Below are positions 50,407 to 60,410 of a stretch of DNA of 64,000 nt, piece by piece. A model generated the notes under the pieces. It saw only the letters and a program-made list of their open reading frames with translations. It was not told where the DNA came from and made no database searches. Position 1 is the first letter of the stretch. The number at the start of each line of letters is the position of its first letter. The position numbers and the translations under genes were made by a program. Source of the stretch: Leucobacter sp. 7(1) (lineage in GTDB: Bacteria; Actinomycetota; Actinomycetes; Actinomycetales; Microbacteriaceae); assembly GCF_900163635.1 (NCBI RefSeq), contig NZ_FUID01000015.1, positions 1-64,000 on the forward strand. Reading direction: 5' to 3'.

Positions 50407-50563
50407 CACCCCCGCTGCGTGCCGGTCACGCAGAACCCCGCAATTGCATTACTGATCCAGCGCATCGAAGAACCCGCCTGATTTTCGGGCGGGGGACACC
50501 TCGGGACAGAGGCCCGAACCCCCGATGCGCATCACACCTCTACTACCGCTAGGAGAAGCCAGA
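50407..50563 (+). ncRNA. Structured leader before rpsM
   Basis: After a first hairpin CTGCGTG/CACGCAG (50415-50433), an 8-bp helix GCGCATCG (50460-50467) with CGATGCGC (50523-50530) encloses two hairpins: CCCGCC/GGCGGG (50473-50493) and TCGGG/CCCGA (50501-50517). This is a three-way junction ending about 30 nt before the rpsM start, a form expected of a ribosomal-protein binding leader. The protein that would bind is unknown. Confidence 0.5.
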
Positions 50564-50932
50564 ATGGCACGTCTCGCCGGAGTCGACATCCCACGCGAAA
50601 AGCGCGTTGAGATTGCACTCACTTACATCTACGGGGTCGGCCGCACCAGCGCGCTGAAGACGCTGGAAGCCACCGAGATCGACGGCAACATCCGCGTCAA
50701 GGATCTCACCGACGATCAGCTCGTCTCGCTCCGTGACTACATCGAAACCAACTTCAAGGTTGAGGGTGACCTCCGCCGTGAGGTGGCCGCAGATATCCGC
50801 CGCAAGGTCGAGATCGGCAGCTACCAGGGTATCCGCCACCGCAAGGGCCTGCCCGTGCATGGTCAGCGCACCAAGACGAACGCTCGTACCCGTAAGGGTC
50901 CGAAGCGCACCGTCGCCGGCAAGAAGAAGTAA
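50564..50932 (+). CDS. rpsM: 30S ribosomal protein S13
   Basis: A 122-residue head protein contacting P-site tRNA and L5 ([30 protein letters not shown] tail). The start is ATG 50564 with AGGAGA upstream; the in-frame ATG at 50525 lies inside the structured leader and is rejected. Confidence 0.97.
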   Translation: MARLAGVDIPREKRVEIALTYIYGVGRTSALKTLEATEIDGNIRVKDLTDDQLVSLRDYIETNFKVEGDLRREVAADIRRKVEIGSYQGIRHRKGLPVHGQRTKTNARTRKGPKRTVAGKKK

Positions 50933-50980
50933 TAGCCGGTCCACTCGACCATCACACAGAGCTTTTCAGGAGAATACTCA

Positions 50981-51379
50981 ATGGCTGCACCAAAGACAGC
51001 GGCTCGTAAGCCGCGTCGCAAGGACAAGAAGAACGTGGTCGTGGGCCAGGCCCACATCAAGTCGACGTTCAACAACACGATCGTTTCGATCACGGACACC
51101 ACCGGTGCTGTGATCAGCTGGGCTTCCTCCGGCGGAGTCGGCTTCAAGGGTTCGCGTAAGTCGACCCCGTTCGCCGCTCAGCTCGCTGCCGAGTCGGCTG
51201 CGCGCAAGGCGCAGGAGCACGGCATGAAGAAGGTTGACGTCTTCGTCAAGGGCCCTGGCTCCGGACGCGAGACCGCCATCCGTTCGCTGCAGGCCGCAGG
51301 CCTCGAGGTGGGGTCGATCAACGACGTCACCCCGCAGACGCACAACGGCTGCCGCCCCCCGAAGCGCCGTCGCGTCTAA
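50981..51379 (+). CDS. rpsK: 30S ribosomal protein S11
   Basis: A 132-residue platform protein. [18 protein letters not shown] and the C-terminal [13 protein letters not shown] are conserved. It sits between rpsM and rpoA with 48 bp upstream and 150 bp downstream; rpsD is not in this operon. Confidence 0.97.
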   Translation: MAAPKTAARKPRRKDKKNVVVGQAHIKSTFNNTIVSITDTTGAVISWASSGGVGFKGSRKSTPFAAQLAAESAARKAQEHGMKKVDVFVKGPGSGRETAIRSLQAAGLEVGSINDVTPQTHNGCRPPKRRRV

Positions 51380-51529
51380 GGAGCATTCGCTGATTCTCGG
51401 GGCGAACGATTCGTCGTTCGCCCCGGGAACGCGCCGGGGCTCCGAGTGAACCCCGGGTGCACAGAGGACACCCTCATTCCCGATACCGCATGAGTCATAT
51501 AGCGGACTCCAGCGAAAGGACCACACACC

Positions 51530-52519
51530 TTGCTCATTGCACAGCGACCCACACTCACCGAAGAATCGATCTCCGAGCACCGTTCGCGCTTCGCGATCGA
51601 GCCGCTTGAGCCCGGCTTTGGTTACACGCTCGGCAACTCGCTGCGGCGCACGCTGCTGTCCTCGATCCCCGGCGCTGCAGTTACGAGCGTCCGCTTCGAG
51701 GGTGTCGCCCACGAGTTCACGACCATTGCGGGCGTGACCGAGGACGTCACCGAGATCATCCTGAACATCAAGGATCTCGTCGTCTCGAGCGAGCACGACG
51801 AGCCGATCACCGCGTACCTGCGCAAGACGGGTGCCGGCGAAGTGACCGCGGCTGACATTTCTGCACCTGCCGGTGTTGAGGTGCACAACCCCGAGCTCGT
51901 TATCGCGACGCTCAGCGACTCCGCACAGTTCGAACTGGAACTGACGATCGAGCGTGGCCGCGGCTACGTTTCGGCCGCGCAGAACCGGAACGAAGACGCA
52001 GAGGTAGGCCGGATCCCCGTGGATTCGATCTACTCGCCGGTCCTCAAGGTCACCTACCGCGTGGAAGCTACGCGTGCCGGTGAGCGGACCGACTTCGACC
52101 GCCTCGTCGTTGACGTCGAGTCGAAGCCCGCGATCAGCCCCCGCGACGCGATCGCATCGGCTGGCTCGACGCTGGTGGAGCTCTTCGGGCTTGCACGCGA
52201 ACTGAACACCGCTGCCGAGGGCGTCGAGATCGGCCCCGCGCCGGTCGAGGTTGTCACGGAGGGCGAGCTCTCGATCCCGATCGAGGATCTCGACCTGTCG
52301 GTGCGCAGCTACAACTGCCTGAAGCGTGAGGGCATCAACACGGTGAGCGAGCTCGTTGCGCTCTCCGAGGCCCAGCTGATGAACATCCGCAACTTCGGTC
52401 AGAAGTCCGTCTTCGAGGTGCGCGACAAGCTCACCGAGATGGGACTGTCGCTGAAGGATGCAGTGCCCGGATTCGACGGCGCACAGTTCTACAGCTACGA
52501 AGACGACAACAACAACTAA
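51530..52519 (+). CDS. rpoA: DNA-directed RNA polymerase subunit alpha
   Basis: The 329-residue alpha subunit. The N-terminal domain ([20 protein letters not shown]) drives assembly; the C-terminal domain ([20 protein letters not shown]) binds UP elements and activators. The start is TTG 51530 with GAAAGGA upstream, as no ATG or GTG fits the family N terminus. Confidence 0.97.
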   Translation: MLIAQRPTLTEESISEHRSRFAIEPLEPGFGYTLGNSLRRTLLSSIPGAAVTSVRFEGVAHEFTTIAGVTEDVTEIILNIKDLVVSSEHDEPITAYLRKTGAGEVTAADISAPAGVEVHNPELVIATLSDSAQFELELTIERGRGYVSAAQNRNEDAEVGRIPVDSIYSPVLKVTYRVEATRAGERTDFDRLVVDVESKPAISPRDAIASAGSTLVELFGLARELNTAAEGVEIGPAPVEVVTEGELSIPIEDLDLSVRSYNCLKREGINTVSELVALSEAQLMNIRNFGQKSVFEVRDKLTEMGLSLKDAVPGFDGAQFYSYEDDNNN

Positions 52520-52565
52520 CGATCCGTCGGTCCCCGGCCCGATCGTATATTCAACGGAGTAAAGA

Positions 52566-53075
52566 ATGCCGAAGCCCACGAAGGGCGCCCGCCTCGGAGG
52601 CGGCCCCGCACACGAGCGCCTGATGCTCAACCAGATGGCTGCGCAGCTCTTTGAGCACAAGCGCATCCAGACCACCGAGACGAAGGCGAAGCGCCTGCAG
52701 CCCATCGCTGAGCGCCTCGTGACGTTCGCGAAGCGCGGCGATCTTGCCGCACGTCGTCGTGCGATGCGTCAGATCACCGACAAGTCGGTCATCCACGAGC
52801 TCTTCACGGAGATCGCGCCGCTCGTCGAGAACCGCGAGGGTGGTTACACGCGCATCGTCAAGACCGGCTACCGCAAGGGTGACCGTGCGCCGATGGCCGT
52901 GATCGAGCTCGTGCTCGAGCCCGTTCAGCCCAAGGTGAAGGCCGCTAAGGCCGAGCCGAAGGCCGAGAAGGTCGAGGAGGCCCCCGCTGAGGAGGCTGTT
53001 GAGGCAACCGAGGTCACCGAGGCAGAGGCGACTGACGCCCCCGCTGAGGCTGCCGCGGAGGAAAAGGCCGAGTAG
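52566..53075 (+). CDS. rplQ: 50S ribosomal protein L17 with acidic tail
   Basis: The L17 core fills residues 1-118 ([20 protein letters not shown]). The protein has 169 residues because of an Ala/Glu-rich C-terminal tail of about 50 residues, common in actinobacteria and probably disordered. Last gene of the operon, closed by a strong terminator. Confidence 0.96.
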   Translation: MPKPTKGARLGGGPAHERLMLNQMAAQLFEHKRIQTTETKAKRLQPIAERLVTFAKRGDLAARRRAMRQITDKSVIHELFTEIAPLVENREGGYTRIVKTGYRKGDRAPMAVIELVLEPVQPKVKAAKAEPKAEKVEEAPAEEAVEATEVTEAEATDAPAEAAAEEKAE

Positions 53076-53092
53076 GTCTCGCTTCACCCTTC

Positions 53093-53130
53093 ATAATGCC
53101 CCGCTGATCTTCGGATCAGCGGGGCATTAT
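53093..53130. terminator. Bidirectional terminator between rplQ and the acyltransferase gene
   Basis: A perfect 17-bp stem (53093-53109 with 53114-53130), ATAATGCCCCGCTGATC and its complement, around a TTCG tetraloop. The AT-rich stem ends give short T runs on both strands, and the flanking genes converge. Confidence 0.9.
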
Positions 53131-53143
53131 GCGTGTAGCGGGG

Positions 53144-55084
53144 CTACCGGCGGGGGAGCGCGAAGCCACGCGCTTCACCGGGCTGCTGGAGCGCTTCAAG
53201 CGCCCGTTGCACCGACTGAGCGTAGATCACGCCACCGCTGGGATTCGGGTGGATATCGTCACCGGCGAGCGCGTCCTCAACGCCAGTGACGGCACCCGTC
53301 CAATCGGCAACGACAACGCCGCGATGCGCCGCTGCAAATTCCGTGAGTGTCGTGTTGACCTGCGGAATCCAGTCGCGATCTGCGTGGGCGTTAACGAGGA
53401 TGAGCGGCCGGTCCGCCGCAATCGTGAGAAGCTCGTCCAGCGATTCCGGCTCGACCGGTCCGTTGGTGCCAAGTCCCACGAGCAGTACTTGCCGGAGGGA
53501 TCCGTCTGAGGCCCACTCGGCGGTGAGTTCAACTCCGACGCCCATGCCGCGTGAGACCGCTGCGTCGATCGCGATTCCGGGGAACGCGTCTTCGAGTTCG
53601 GGCAGGCTTGCGAGCATGACAGAGTCTCCGACCGCGCTGATCTCTGCGCCTTCGGGTACAAGCGGGGCATCCGGCGTCGCTGTGGGAGTGGCGCCAGGGC
53701 TGGGAGTGCTGCCGTCCTTGGTCTCGTTCCTCGGGTCCGGTGAGGACCGATCCTGAGTGTCGGGCGCGTCCGGGGGCTGCGTTTCTGGAGAGGTGGCTGT
53801 CGGCTCGGACCGTTCCAGCGCGGCCTGCCCACGTGCGATCGCTTCGGCCGCCGAGGTCTGGGCGGGAGCCGTCACAACCGCGGTGACGCCGGCGGGGATG
53901 GCCACAGCAAGGACAACGCCGAGCGCGATCGCTACGGTGCGCTGGCGCGGCGTGTAGTTGAGCGGTCGCACGAGTAAGCGGATAGATCGTCGGAGCCCGA
54001 AGCGACGCACAGGCTGCTCCACATACCGGTACGAGAGCGCCGCGGCGCCCAGCGTCGTCACGAGTGTCACAACTGCGACAAGCCAACTCTGCGCGGGGCC
54101 AAACGCTGCGGTAGCAATGAGCAGCAGGGGCCAGTGCCACAGGTAGATCCCATAGGAGCGCTCGCCAATCCAGCGCAGTGGCTGAACATCAAGTGCGCGG
54201 CCCACCACTGCTCCGGGACGGGTCACCGACCACACAAGCGCGAGCGCTGCGACAGTGGCGAGCTGGAATCCGCCTTGGAAACTCTGGGGGCTCCCCTCTG
54301 GCAGCGTCGCGGCCAGCCACGCGAGAACCGCAAGCGAGACCACGGTGACGATGCCCCAGCCAGTCTGCCTCGCGGGCCCCGCGGCCCGGTCCGGGGGAGC
54401 GGTCGCTTGCGGCTGGATGAGCGCCGCAAGCGCGGCCCCCCAGAAGAGTCCGAACGTGTGAGTATCGGAACCAAAGTACACGCGTGTCGGATCGGCACCC
54501 TGCAGGGACAGTTCGGCCATGAGAGCCGCGGAAACTACACCGAGAATGATCAGCGGGATGGCCCGGCTGCTGCGCCCTCGAAGTTTGAGGAGCAGGAGTA
54601 CGAGAAGCGGCAGCAGGATGTAGAACTGCTCCTCGATAGAAAGTGACCAGGTGTTCCTAAAGAGCTCCGGCGTATCGCGGGCGAAATAATCGGCGCCGTT
54701 AGCGATAAACACCCAGTTACTCACGAAGAACGAAGCGCCCGCGATCTGGCTTCCAATGCCGACGAGCAGGTCGCCGCCCAGGGGTAGCGCGAGTGCTGCG
54801 CAGACGAGGAGCACCAGGCCGAGCGCGGGGAGGAGACGGCGCGCACGACGTCGCCAGAAATCTCCCAGACGTATCGTGCCGCTCAGTGCGGATTCACGGA
54901 GTAACAGGGACGTGATCAGGAACCCACTGATCGCAAAGAAGATGTCCACGCCGAGGAAACCGCCGGGCAGCGCGAGCGGGAAGAGATGGTAAGCGAGGAC
55001 CAGGCCCACGGCGAGCGCGCGCAAGCCGTCGAGGCCGCCAAAGCGGGCAGGGCGGGTGGCGGCTGGAGTAAGAAGAGGGGGCAT
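53144..55084 (-). CDS. OafA-type membrane acyltransferase with SGNH domain
   Basis: A 646-residue protein that O-acylates a surface glycan. The N-terminal acyltransferase-3 domain has about ten to eleven membrane helices and the motif LDGLRALAVGLVLAYHL with the catalytic His, plus GGFLGVDIFFAISGFLITSL. A Pro/Thr/Asp-rich linker (about residues 430-480) leads to an extracellular SGNH hydrolase-like domain: GDSVM, GLGTNG and DDIHPN give the Ser, Gly/Asn and Asp-His positions. It is inserted between rplQ and truA on the opposite strand. ATG 55084. Confidence 0.85.
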   Translation of the reverse strand: MPPLLTPAATRPARFGGLDGLRALAVGLVLAYHLFPLALPGGFLGVDIFFAISGFLITSLLLRESALSGTIRLGDFWRRRARRLLPALGLVLLVCAALALPLGGDLLVGIGSQIAGASFFVSNWVFIANGADYFARDTPELFRNTWSLSIEEQFYILLPLLVLLLLKLRGRSSRAIPLIILGVVSAALMAELSLQGADPTRVYFGSDTHTFGLFWGAALAALIQPQATAPPDRAAGPARQTGWGIVTVVSLAVLAWLAATLPEGSPQSFQGGFQLATVAALALVWSVTRPGAVVGRALDVQPLRWIGERSYGIYLWHWPLLLIATAAFGPAQSWLVAVVTLVTTLGAAALSYRYVEQPVRRFGLRRSIRLLVRPLNYTPRQRTVAIALGVVLAVAIPAGVTAVVTAPAQTSAAEAIARGQAALERSEPTATSPETQPPDAPDTQDRSSPDPRNETKDGSTPSPGATPTATPDAPLVPEGAEISAVGDSVMLASLPELEDAFPGIAIDAAVSRGMGVGVELTAEWASDGSLRQVLLVGLGTNGPVEPESLDELLTIAADRPLILVNAHADRDWIPQVNTTLTEFAAAHRGVVVADWTGAVTGVEDALAGDDIHPNPSGGVIYAQSVQRALEALQQPGEARGFALPRR

Positions 55085-55190
55085 GGAGAAGCTTTCGGAC
55101 CACGCACTGAGCGTGCGCGTCCGGATCTAGTGTACGCGGCGGAAGCTGGGCACGGTGTGCCCGGGAGCGTGGATCTGGCAGGATCGAAGG

Positions 55191-56093
55191 GTGACTTCCG
55201 AGCCTGCAGCACTTTCGACCCGTGTGCGCCTTGACCTTGCCTATGACGGCACGGACTTTTCGGGGTGGGCGGCTCAGCCGGGACTGCGGACGGTCCAGGG
55301 CGAGCTTGAAGCGGCGCTCAGGGTGCTGCTGCGGGCCTCAGAAGCGCGACTCACCGTAGGGGGTCGCACCGACGCGGGTGTGCACGCGCGAGGACAGGTA
55401 GCTCATCTTGATGTGACCGACGAGCAATTACGGAAGTGGTCTGGGCAGCGGAACGATCCCGAGGCATCCGAGCCCGACGCGAGCGCCTCGGCGACCCGCG
55501 CCCGGCGACTCACCGGGGTGTTGAAACGGAGCGCCCCAGACATTGCGGTGCACGCGGCCACGGTCGCACCTGCGAGCTTTGACGCGCGGTTCTCTGCCCT
55601 GCGCCGTCGCTATGAATACCGGGTACGCCCGAGTGGAGTGCGCCGCGACCCGTTGACTGCGAGGTTCACCGTGGATGTGCCAGCTCCACTGGATCTTGAC
55701 GCGATGCAGGCGGCTGCCGACGAATTGCTCGGACTGAATGACTTCACGACGTTCTGCAAAGCCAGGGAGGGTGCCACCGCGGTGCGTGATCTGCTCAGCT
55801 TCGAGTGGCGGACCACCGAGGACGGAGCATTCGCTGCGCGGATTGAAGCCGACGCGTTTTGCCACTCTATGGTTCGTGCACTCGTGGGGGCAGTTGTCGC
55901 CGTCGGGAGTGGGCGGCTGACACTTGACGAGCTGCGGGTGCTGCGGGACGCGCGAGTGCGCTCGAGCCGGTTCACGGTCATGCCCGCGCACGGGCTCTCG
56001 CTTGAAGAGATTCGCTACCCCGAAGACGAGCACGCGCTCCGTGATCGCGCCGAGGCGACACGCGCTCGACGTGCCCCGATCGCGGGGGCATAG
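55191..56093 (+). CDS. truA: tRNA pseudouridine synthase A
   Basis: A 300-residue enzyme that makes pseudouridine at positions 38-40 of tRNA anticodon stems. The catalytic Asp61 lies in GGRTDAGVHARGQVAHL, and RRRYEYRV holds the conserved Tyr. An insert rich in Asp, Glu, Ser and Ala follows the first half (about residues 82-98), a feature of actinobacterial TruA. The start is GTG 55191, with GAAGG upstream; an ATG at 55155 is open but less likely. Confidence 0.93.
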   Translation: MTSEPAALSTRVRLDLAYDGTDFSGWAAQPGLRTVQGELEAALRVLLRASEARLTVGGRTDAGVHARGQVAHLDVTDEQLRKWSGQRNDPEASEPDASASATRARRLTGVLKRSAPDIAVHAATVAPASFDARFSALRRRYEYRVRPSGVRRDPLTARFTVDVPAPLDLDAMQAAADELLGLNDFTTFCKAREGATAVRDLLSFEWRTTEDGAFAARIEADAFCHSMVRALVGAVVAVGSGRLTLDELRVLRDARVRSSRFTVMPAHGLSLEEIRYPEDEHALRDRAEATRARRAPIAGA

Positions 56094-56147
56094 TTGCCGC
56101 TGCTCCGCCCCCACCGGAACCCCGCTCAGCCACCTCGCCGAAACTGA

Positions 56148-56217
56148 GTCAAATTATCCTCACCGATGACAATTAGGTGATATTTGGCTCACTCTCGATA
56201 AAACGCGTGGGGTAGGA
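56148..56217 (+). repeat. 70-bp intergenic element, copy C
   Basis: It starts GTCAAATTATCC and contains TGATATTTGGCTCACTCTCG and GATAAAACGCG. All 19 invariant family columns are present. It begins 55 bp after the truA stop in the same orientation, after a C-rich tract, and is followed by a G-rich minisatellite. Confidence 0.7.
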
Positions 56218-56274
56218 GGGTGCGTGAGCCGGGTGCGTGAGTCCGGGGCGTGAGCCCGGGGGTGTAGCCGGGGG
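56218..56274 (+). repeat. G-rich minisatellite after repeat copy C
   Basis: Four degenerate units of 12-14 bp (GGGTGCGTGAGCC, GGGTGCGTGAGTCC, GGGGCGTGAGCCC, GGGGGTGTAGCC). Together with copy C it occupies much of the 373-bp gap between truA and rplM. Confidence 0.7.
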
Positions 56275-56336
56275 CGAAGTTGGTGCGGGTGCGAGGCGGG
56301 CCGGGGAAAGCCAGGAACCGGGGAGCGGGCGTACTG

Positions 56337-56345
56337 TGCTAAAGT
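56337..56345 (+). promoter_or_regulatory. rplM: Extended -10 promoter of rplM
   Basis: TGCTAAAGT is an extended -10 element (TG-n-TAAAGT, the same -10 hexamer as proposed for rpsL). No -35 box is evident. The leader would be about 115 nt and was not recognised as a known motif. Confidence 0.5.
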
Positions 56346-56466
56346 TGACCCTTGGTGCGCAAGCATCCGATTTGTTGAGCCCTCCATCGCCCCAGCACCC
56401 TCACGGGACTGAGCAGCGGAGCGGGATTCACGAAACACCTCCAATTCGATAGAAAGCAGCACGATA

Positions 56467-56913
56467 GTGACTCGCACTTATTCGCCGAAGGCAGCTGATC
56501 AGAAGCACGACTGGATCGTCATTGACGCCGCAGACGTGGTCCTCGGCCGCCTGGCATCGCACGCGGCAGCTCTGCTCCGCGGCAAGCACAAGACGACGTT
56601 CGCTCCCCACATGGACATGGGCGACTACGTCATCATCATCAACGCTGACAAGGTTGTCCTCACGGGCAACAAGGCAGCAAAGAAGTTGGCCTACCGCCAC
56701 TCGGGCTACCCGGGCGGCCTCCGCTCGATGAGCTACACCGAGCTGCTCGAGAAGAACCCCGAGCGCGCTGTGGAGAAGGCGATCCGCGGCATGCTGCCGA
56801 AGAACTCCCTCGGTGCAGACCTGTTCCGCAAGCTGAAGGTCTACAAGGGTGCGGAGCACCCGCACGCTGCGCAGCAGCCCACCCCGTACACCTTCGGCCA
56901 GGTCGCGCAGTAA
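56467..56913 (+). CDS. rplM: 50S ribosomal protein L13
   Basis: A 148-residue early-assembly protein ([40 protein letters not shown]). The start is GTG 56467 with GAAAGCA upstream. First gene of the rplM-rpsI-glmM unit. Confidence 0.97.
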   Translation: MTRTYSPKAADQKHDWIVIDAADVVLGRLASHAAALLRGKHKTTFAPHMDMGDYVIIINADKVVLTGNKAAKKLAYRHSGYPGGLRSMSYTELLEKNPERAVEKAIRGMLPKNSLGADLFRKLKVYKGAEHPHAAQQPTPYTFGQVAQ

Positions 56914-56949
56914 CTGCGCCCTAACAGACGTTAAGAGAGAGACTTCACA

Positions 56950-57429
56950 GTGACTGAAGAGCAGACCGTGGCCCCTGAGAGCTACACCACCGAGTCGCCC
57001 GCATCGCAGGCAACCGCAACCGCGCCCCGTCCCGCGCTCACCGTTCCCGGTGCAGCAGTGGGCCGTCGCAAGCAGGCAATCGCCCGCGTGCGCCTCATCC
57101 CGGGTTCGGGCACCATGACCGTCAACGGTCGTGAGCTCGCCGAGTACTTCCCGAACAAGCTGCACCAGCAGCTCATCACGGATCCCTTCACGGCGCTCGA
57201 GCTCAACGGCTCGTACGACGTCATCGCACGCATCGGCGGCGGCGGCCCCTCGGGCCAGGCCGGCGCACTGCGCCTCGCGATTGCTCGTGCCCTCAACGAG
57301 ATCGACGCCGAGCACAACCGCCCGACGCTCAAGAAGGCTGGCTTCCTGAGCCGCGACGCTCGTATCAAGGAGCGCAAGAAGGCCGGTCTCAAGAAGGCCC
57401 GCAAGGCGCCTCAGTACTCGAAGCGCTAA
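56950..57429 (+). CDS. rpsI: 30S ribosomal protein S9
   Basis: A 159-residue protein whose C-terminal arm (KAPQYSKR) reaches the P-site tRNA. The core starts near residue 36 ([20 protein letters not shown]); the first 35 residues are a Thr/Glu/Ala-rich extension. The start is GTG 56950, AGAGAGA upstream. Confidence 0.97.
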   Translation: MTEEQTVAPESYTTESPASQATATAPRPALTVPGAAVGRRKQAIARVRLIPGSGTMTVNGRELAEYFPNKLHQQLITDPFTALELNGSYDVIARIGGGGPSGQAGALRLAIARALNEIDAEHNRPTLKKAGFLSRDARIKERKKAGLKKARKAPQYSKR

Positions 57430-57446
57430 GCAGGAGGCCTTCCCCT

Positions 57447-58796
57447 ATGGGACGCCTGTTTGGCACCGATGGGGTTCGGGGTCTAGCCGGGGTCGATGTG
57501 ACCGCCGAGCTGGCCCTGAACCTCGCCGACGCTGCGGCTCTCGTTCTTGGGCGTTCTGCCCGGAGCGAGAGCCGTCGCGCTATCGCGGTCGTTGCCCGCG
57601 ATCCTCGGGTCTCCGGTGAGTTCATCTCGGCCGCGGTCGCGGCTGGACTCGCCTCAGCGGGTGTCGATGTGCTCGACGCCGGAGTGATCCCGACCCCCGC
57701 AGCTGCGTATCTCGTGGCCGACACCGGCGCTGATTTCGGCGTCATGGTGTCCGCCTCGCACAATCCGGCCGCCGACAACGGCATCAAGTTTTTCGCCGAG
57801 GGCGGGCGCAAGCTTGCCGACGACATCGAGGATCAGATCGAGGCGGCGCTCGAGCGTCCCGCGATCGCGGTGACCGGGCGCGAAGTGGGCCGGATTCGGC
57901 GCTTCGCTGACGCTGAGGATCGCTATCTCGTGCACCTCCTTGGCACGCTCGAGGGAATCCGTTTGGACGGTCTGCACGTGGTGCTCGACTGCGCGCACGG
58001 AGCGGCCGCCGGGATCTCTCCGGATGTCTTCTCTGACGCCGGCGCGAAGCTCACCGTGATTGGCAACGATCCCGACGGCTTCAACATCAACGACGGTGTG
58101 GGCTCGACCTACCTCGAGCCGCTAATTGCCGCGGTGCGTGAGAACGGTGCCGACCTGGGCATTGCCCACGACGGCGATGCTGATCGCTGCCTCGCGGTCG
58201 ACGCGGACGGAAACGTCGTTGACGGTGACAAGATCATGGCGATTCTGGCCCTGTCGATGTCGGCGCGCGGCAAGCTCGAACAGAACACGCTCGTGGCGAC
58301 GGTCATGTCGAATCTCGGGCTCAAGCTCGCTATGTCGGATAACGGCATCGACGTGATCGAGACCGGGGTGGGCGACCGCTACGTGCTCGAGGCCATCAAC
58401 AAGCACGGCTACTCGCTTGGCGGCGAGCAGTCCGGCCACGTGATCATGAGCGAGTACGCAACGACCGGTGATGGGATCCTCACGGGCCTCCACCTCGCTG
58501 CGGAACTCGTGCGCACCGGTAAGACGCTTGCGGAACTGGCGAGCTGCATGCGGGTGTACCCGCAGGTGCTCGTGAACGTCCGCGGCGTTGACCGGTCCGG
58601 TGTCGCCGGTGACGACGTGTTGCAGCAGGCTGTGCGGCAAGCGGAGGTCGCTCTCGGTGGCCAGGGACGCGTGCTGCTTCGTCCTTCCGGCACCGAACCG
58701 GTGGTCCGCGTGATGGTCGAGGCGCAGGAAGTCAGTCAGGCGCAGAAGCTCGCTGACGACCTCGCAGCGATCGTCAAGGAGCGCCTCGCGGTCTGA
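57447..58796 (+). CDS. glmM: Phosphoglucosamine mutase
   Basis: A 449-residue enzyme that converts glucosamine-6-phosphate to glucosamine-1-phosphate for UDP-GlcNAc. The phosphoserine is Ser104 in [16 protein letters not shown], the magnesium loop is HDGDADRCL, and the sugar-binding GGEQSGHVI and phosphate-binding [12 protein letters not shown] are present. It lies 17 bp after rpsI; glmS, which makes its substrate, is 1.6 kb downstream. Confidence 0.96.
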   Translation: MGRLFGTDGVRGLAGVDVTAELALNLADAAALVLGRSARSESRRAIAVVARDPRVSGEFISAAVAAGLASAGVDVLDAGVIPTPAAAYLVADTGADFGVMVSASHNPAADNGIKFFAEGGRKLADDIEDQIEAALERPAIAVTGREVGRIRRFADAEDRYLVHLLGTLEGIRLDGLHVVLDCAHGAAAGISPDVFSDAGAKLTVIGNDPDGFNINDGVGSTYLEPLIAAVRENGADLGIAHDGDADRCLAVDADGNVVDGDKIMAILALSMSARGKLEQNTLVATVMSNLGLKLAMSDNGIDVIETGVGDRYVLEAINKHGYSLGGEQSGHVIMSEYATTGDGILTGLHLAAELVRTGKTLAELASCMRVYPQVLVNVRGVDRSGVAGDDVLQQAVRQAEVALGGQGRVLLRPSGTEPVVRVMVEAQEVSQAQKLADDLAAIVKERLAV

Positions 58797-58813
58797 CTCG
58801 CATACGCGCTGAT

Positions 58814-58861
58814 CTCATGCCCCCACTGTCCCCCGAACGGGGAGTACCGTGGGGGCATGAG
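58814..58861. terminator. 13-bp hairpin after glmM that includes the next start codon
   Basis: CTCATGCCCCCAC (58814-58826) pairs perfectly with GTGGGGGCATGAG (58849-58861), with an inner CCCC/GGGG helix. It can end glmM transcription, but it also buries the ATG at 58857-58859 of the DUF3995 gene. Confidence 0.65.
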
Positions 58862-59312
58862 TCTTTGGGTGCGCACTGCGCGAGTTGTCAGCGGGGTTGG
58901 CCTGGGCGCGGTTGCGGCGCTGCACGGCGTGTGGGCTGCCGGATCGTCCTGGCCGGCGCGGGATCGACGTGCGCTGGGGGAGGCCGTTGTCGGCAACTCC
59001 GAGGCGTTTCCGGGGCCGCGTGCCACGGCCACGGTTGCGGGTGTTGCCGCCACCGGCGCGCTGGTGACCGCTGGCGCGCTCGGGAACGGTCGGGGTGTTG
59101 TTCGTGTGCGCCGGCTCGCGGGACTCGCGTTGCTCACTCGGGCCGCAGTCGGCGGTGACGTGGCACTCGCGGCGCTCGGAATGCCCGCGGCCAAGGAGCA
59201 ATTCCTGCGGCTCGACAATCGCTTCTACCGGCCGCTCTGCGCCGTGTTGGGCGCTGCGGTCCTGATCGGTGCGAGGCGCCGCCCAGCGCACCCCGAGGGC
59301 ACCGCGCTGTAG
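58857..59312 (+). CDS. DUF3995 family membrane protein
   Basis: A 151-residue protein with about four membrane segments. ALHGVWAAGSSWPARD near the N terminus, a central VAATGALVTAGAL helix and LRLDNRFYRPLCAVLGAAVL at the end match the pattern of DUF3995 proteins. Its function is unknown. The proposed start at 58857 has no ribosome site and lies inside a hairpin; the protein may be made from a leaderless mRNA or from a different start. Confidence 0.65.
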   Translation: MSLWVRTARVVSGVGLGAVAALHGVWAAGSSWPARDRRALGEAVVGNSEAFPGPRATATVAGVAATGALVTAGALGNGRGVVRVRRLAGLALLTRAAVGGDVALAALGMPAAKEQFLRLDNRFYRPLCAVLGAAVLIGARRRPAHPEGTAL

Positions 59313-59328
59313 CACCCCCGGCCCGGCG

Positions 59329-60378
59329 TCACAGCTTCCGCAGCAGCACCTTCTGTACTCGGTGATTCGCTTCTTTGCGGAGCACAAGTGAGGCCCGGGC
59401 GCGCGTGGGACGGATGTTCTCCACAAGGTTGGGTTCGTTGATGTTGTTCCAGAATTCGTCGGCGAGCGCGGAGGCGACGTCGTCGTTGAGGCCCGCGAAG
59501 CGGCTGAAGTGAGAATTGGGATCCGCAAAGGCACTCTCGCGGAGCCGCAGGAAACGGTTTCGGTACCACTGGTGGATATCCGAGGTGCGCGCATCCACGT
59601 ACACGGAGAAGTCGAACAGGTCGCTGACGGCGAGCGGGTGTTCCATCGAGGCGGGCTGCAACACGTTCAGACCTTCCACGATCAGAATGTCGGGGCGGCG
59701 CACAATCGTGTACTCATCCGGCACGATGTCGTAGAGCAGGTGGCTGTAGTGCGGCACGCGCACCTCATCGATTCCCGCCTTGACCTGGGACACGAAGCGG
59801 AGCAACGCTCGGCGATCGTAGGATTCCGGGAAGCCTTTGCGGTGGGAGATCCCGCGACGCTCCAGCTCCGCGTTCGGGTAGAGGAAGCCGTCGGTGGTGA
59901 CGAGCGACACCTGCGGCGTTTCGGGCCAGCGGGCAAGCAAATCGCGCAGAATACGGGCCACGGTGGACTTCCCGACGGCGACGGATCCGGCGATCCCGAT
60001 CACAAACGGGCTCGGCCGATCTCCATTGCGACCGAGGAAGCCGCGCGTGCGCGCATGCATTTCCCGAGCGGCTATGGCGTACTGGTTGATGAGCCGGGAG
60101 AGGGGGCGATAGACCTCGGATACCTCCGCGAGATCGAGGGGCTCACCCAGGCCGCGAAAGGCCTCAACCTCGTCCTCAGTGAGGGGCATCGGTGTGGAGC
60201 CTGCGAGCCGCGCCCATTCGTCTCGACCGATCTCAATAAAGGGGGAGGTGAACTCGGGACGCACGAGTGGGATCGTATCGGTGCTCACCTCGCGAACCCC
60301 GTCGGACCCGCCGTGAGTGTCTGCGATGACACGGCTGGAGCGCGGGCTGGAAGTCTGTGGTGTGTGGATCTCGGCCAT
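59329..60378 (-). CDS. coaA: Pantothenate kinase, type I
   Basis: A 349-residue kinase for the first step of coenzyme A synthesis. Walker A is [12 protein letters not shown] at residues 128-139, followed by [28 protein letters not shown] and [13 protein letters not shown], all typical of bacterial CoaA. The N terminus is about 35 residues longer than the E. coli enzyme, and an internal start is possible. It is divergent from glmS with a 32-bp gap, so their promoters must overlap. Confidence 0.93.
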   Translation of the reverse strand: MAEIHTPQTSSPRSSRVIADTHGGSDGVREVSTDTIPLVRPEFTSPFIEIGRDEWARLAGSTPMPLTEDEVEAFRGLGEPLDLAEVSEVYRPLSRLINQYAIAAREMHARTRGFLGRNGDRPSPFVIGIAGSVAVGKSTVARILRDLLARWPETPQVSLVTTDGFLYPNAELERRGISHRKGFPESYDRRALLRFVSQVKAGIDEVRVPHYSHLLYDIVPDEYTIVRRPDILIVEGLNVLQPASMEHPLAVSDLFDFSVYVDARTSDIHQWYRNRFLRLRESAFADPNSHFSRFAGLNDDVASALADEFWNNINEPNLVENIRPTRARASLVLRKEANHRVQKVLLRKL

Positions 60379-60410
60379 TGTCCATCCATGCTGCCATTAA
60401 ACTAGTCCGC

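Noticed and set aside
60379-60410. glmS ribozyme upstream of glmS
   Set aside because: The gap between coaA and glmS is only 32 bp, too short for the ribozyme.
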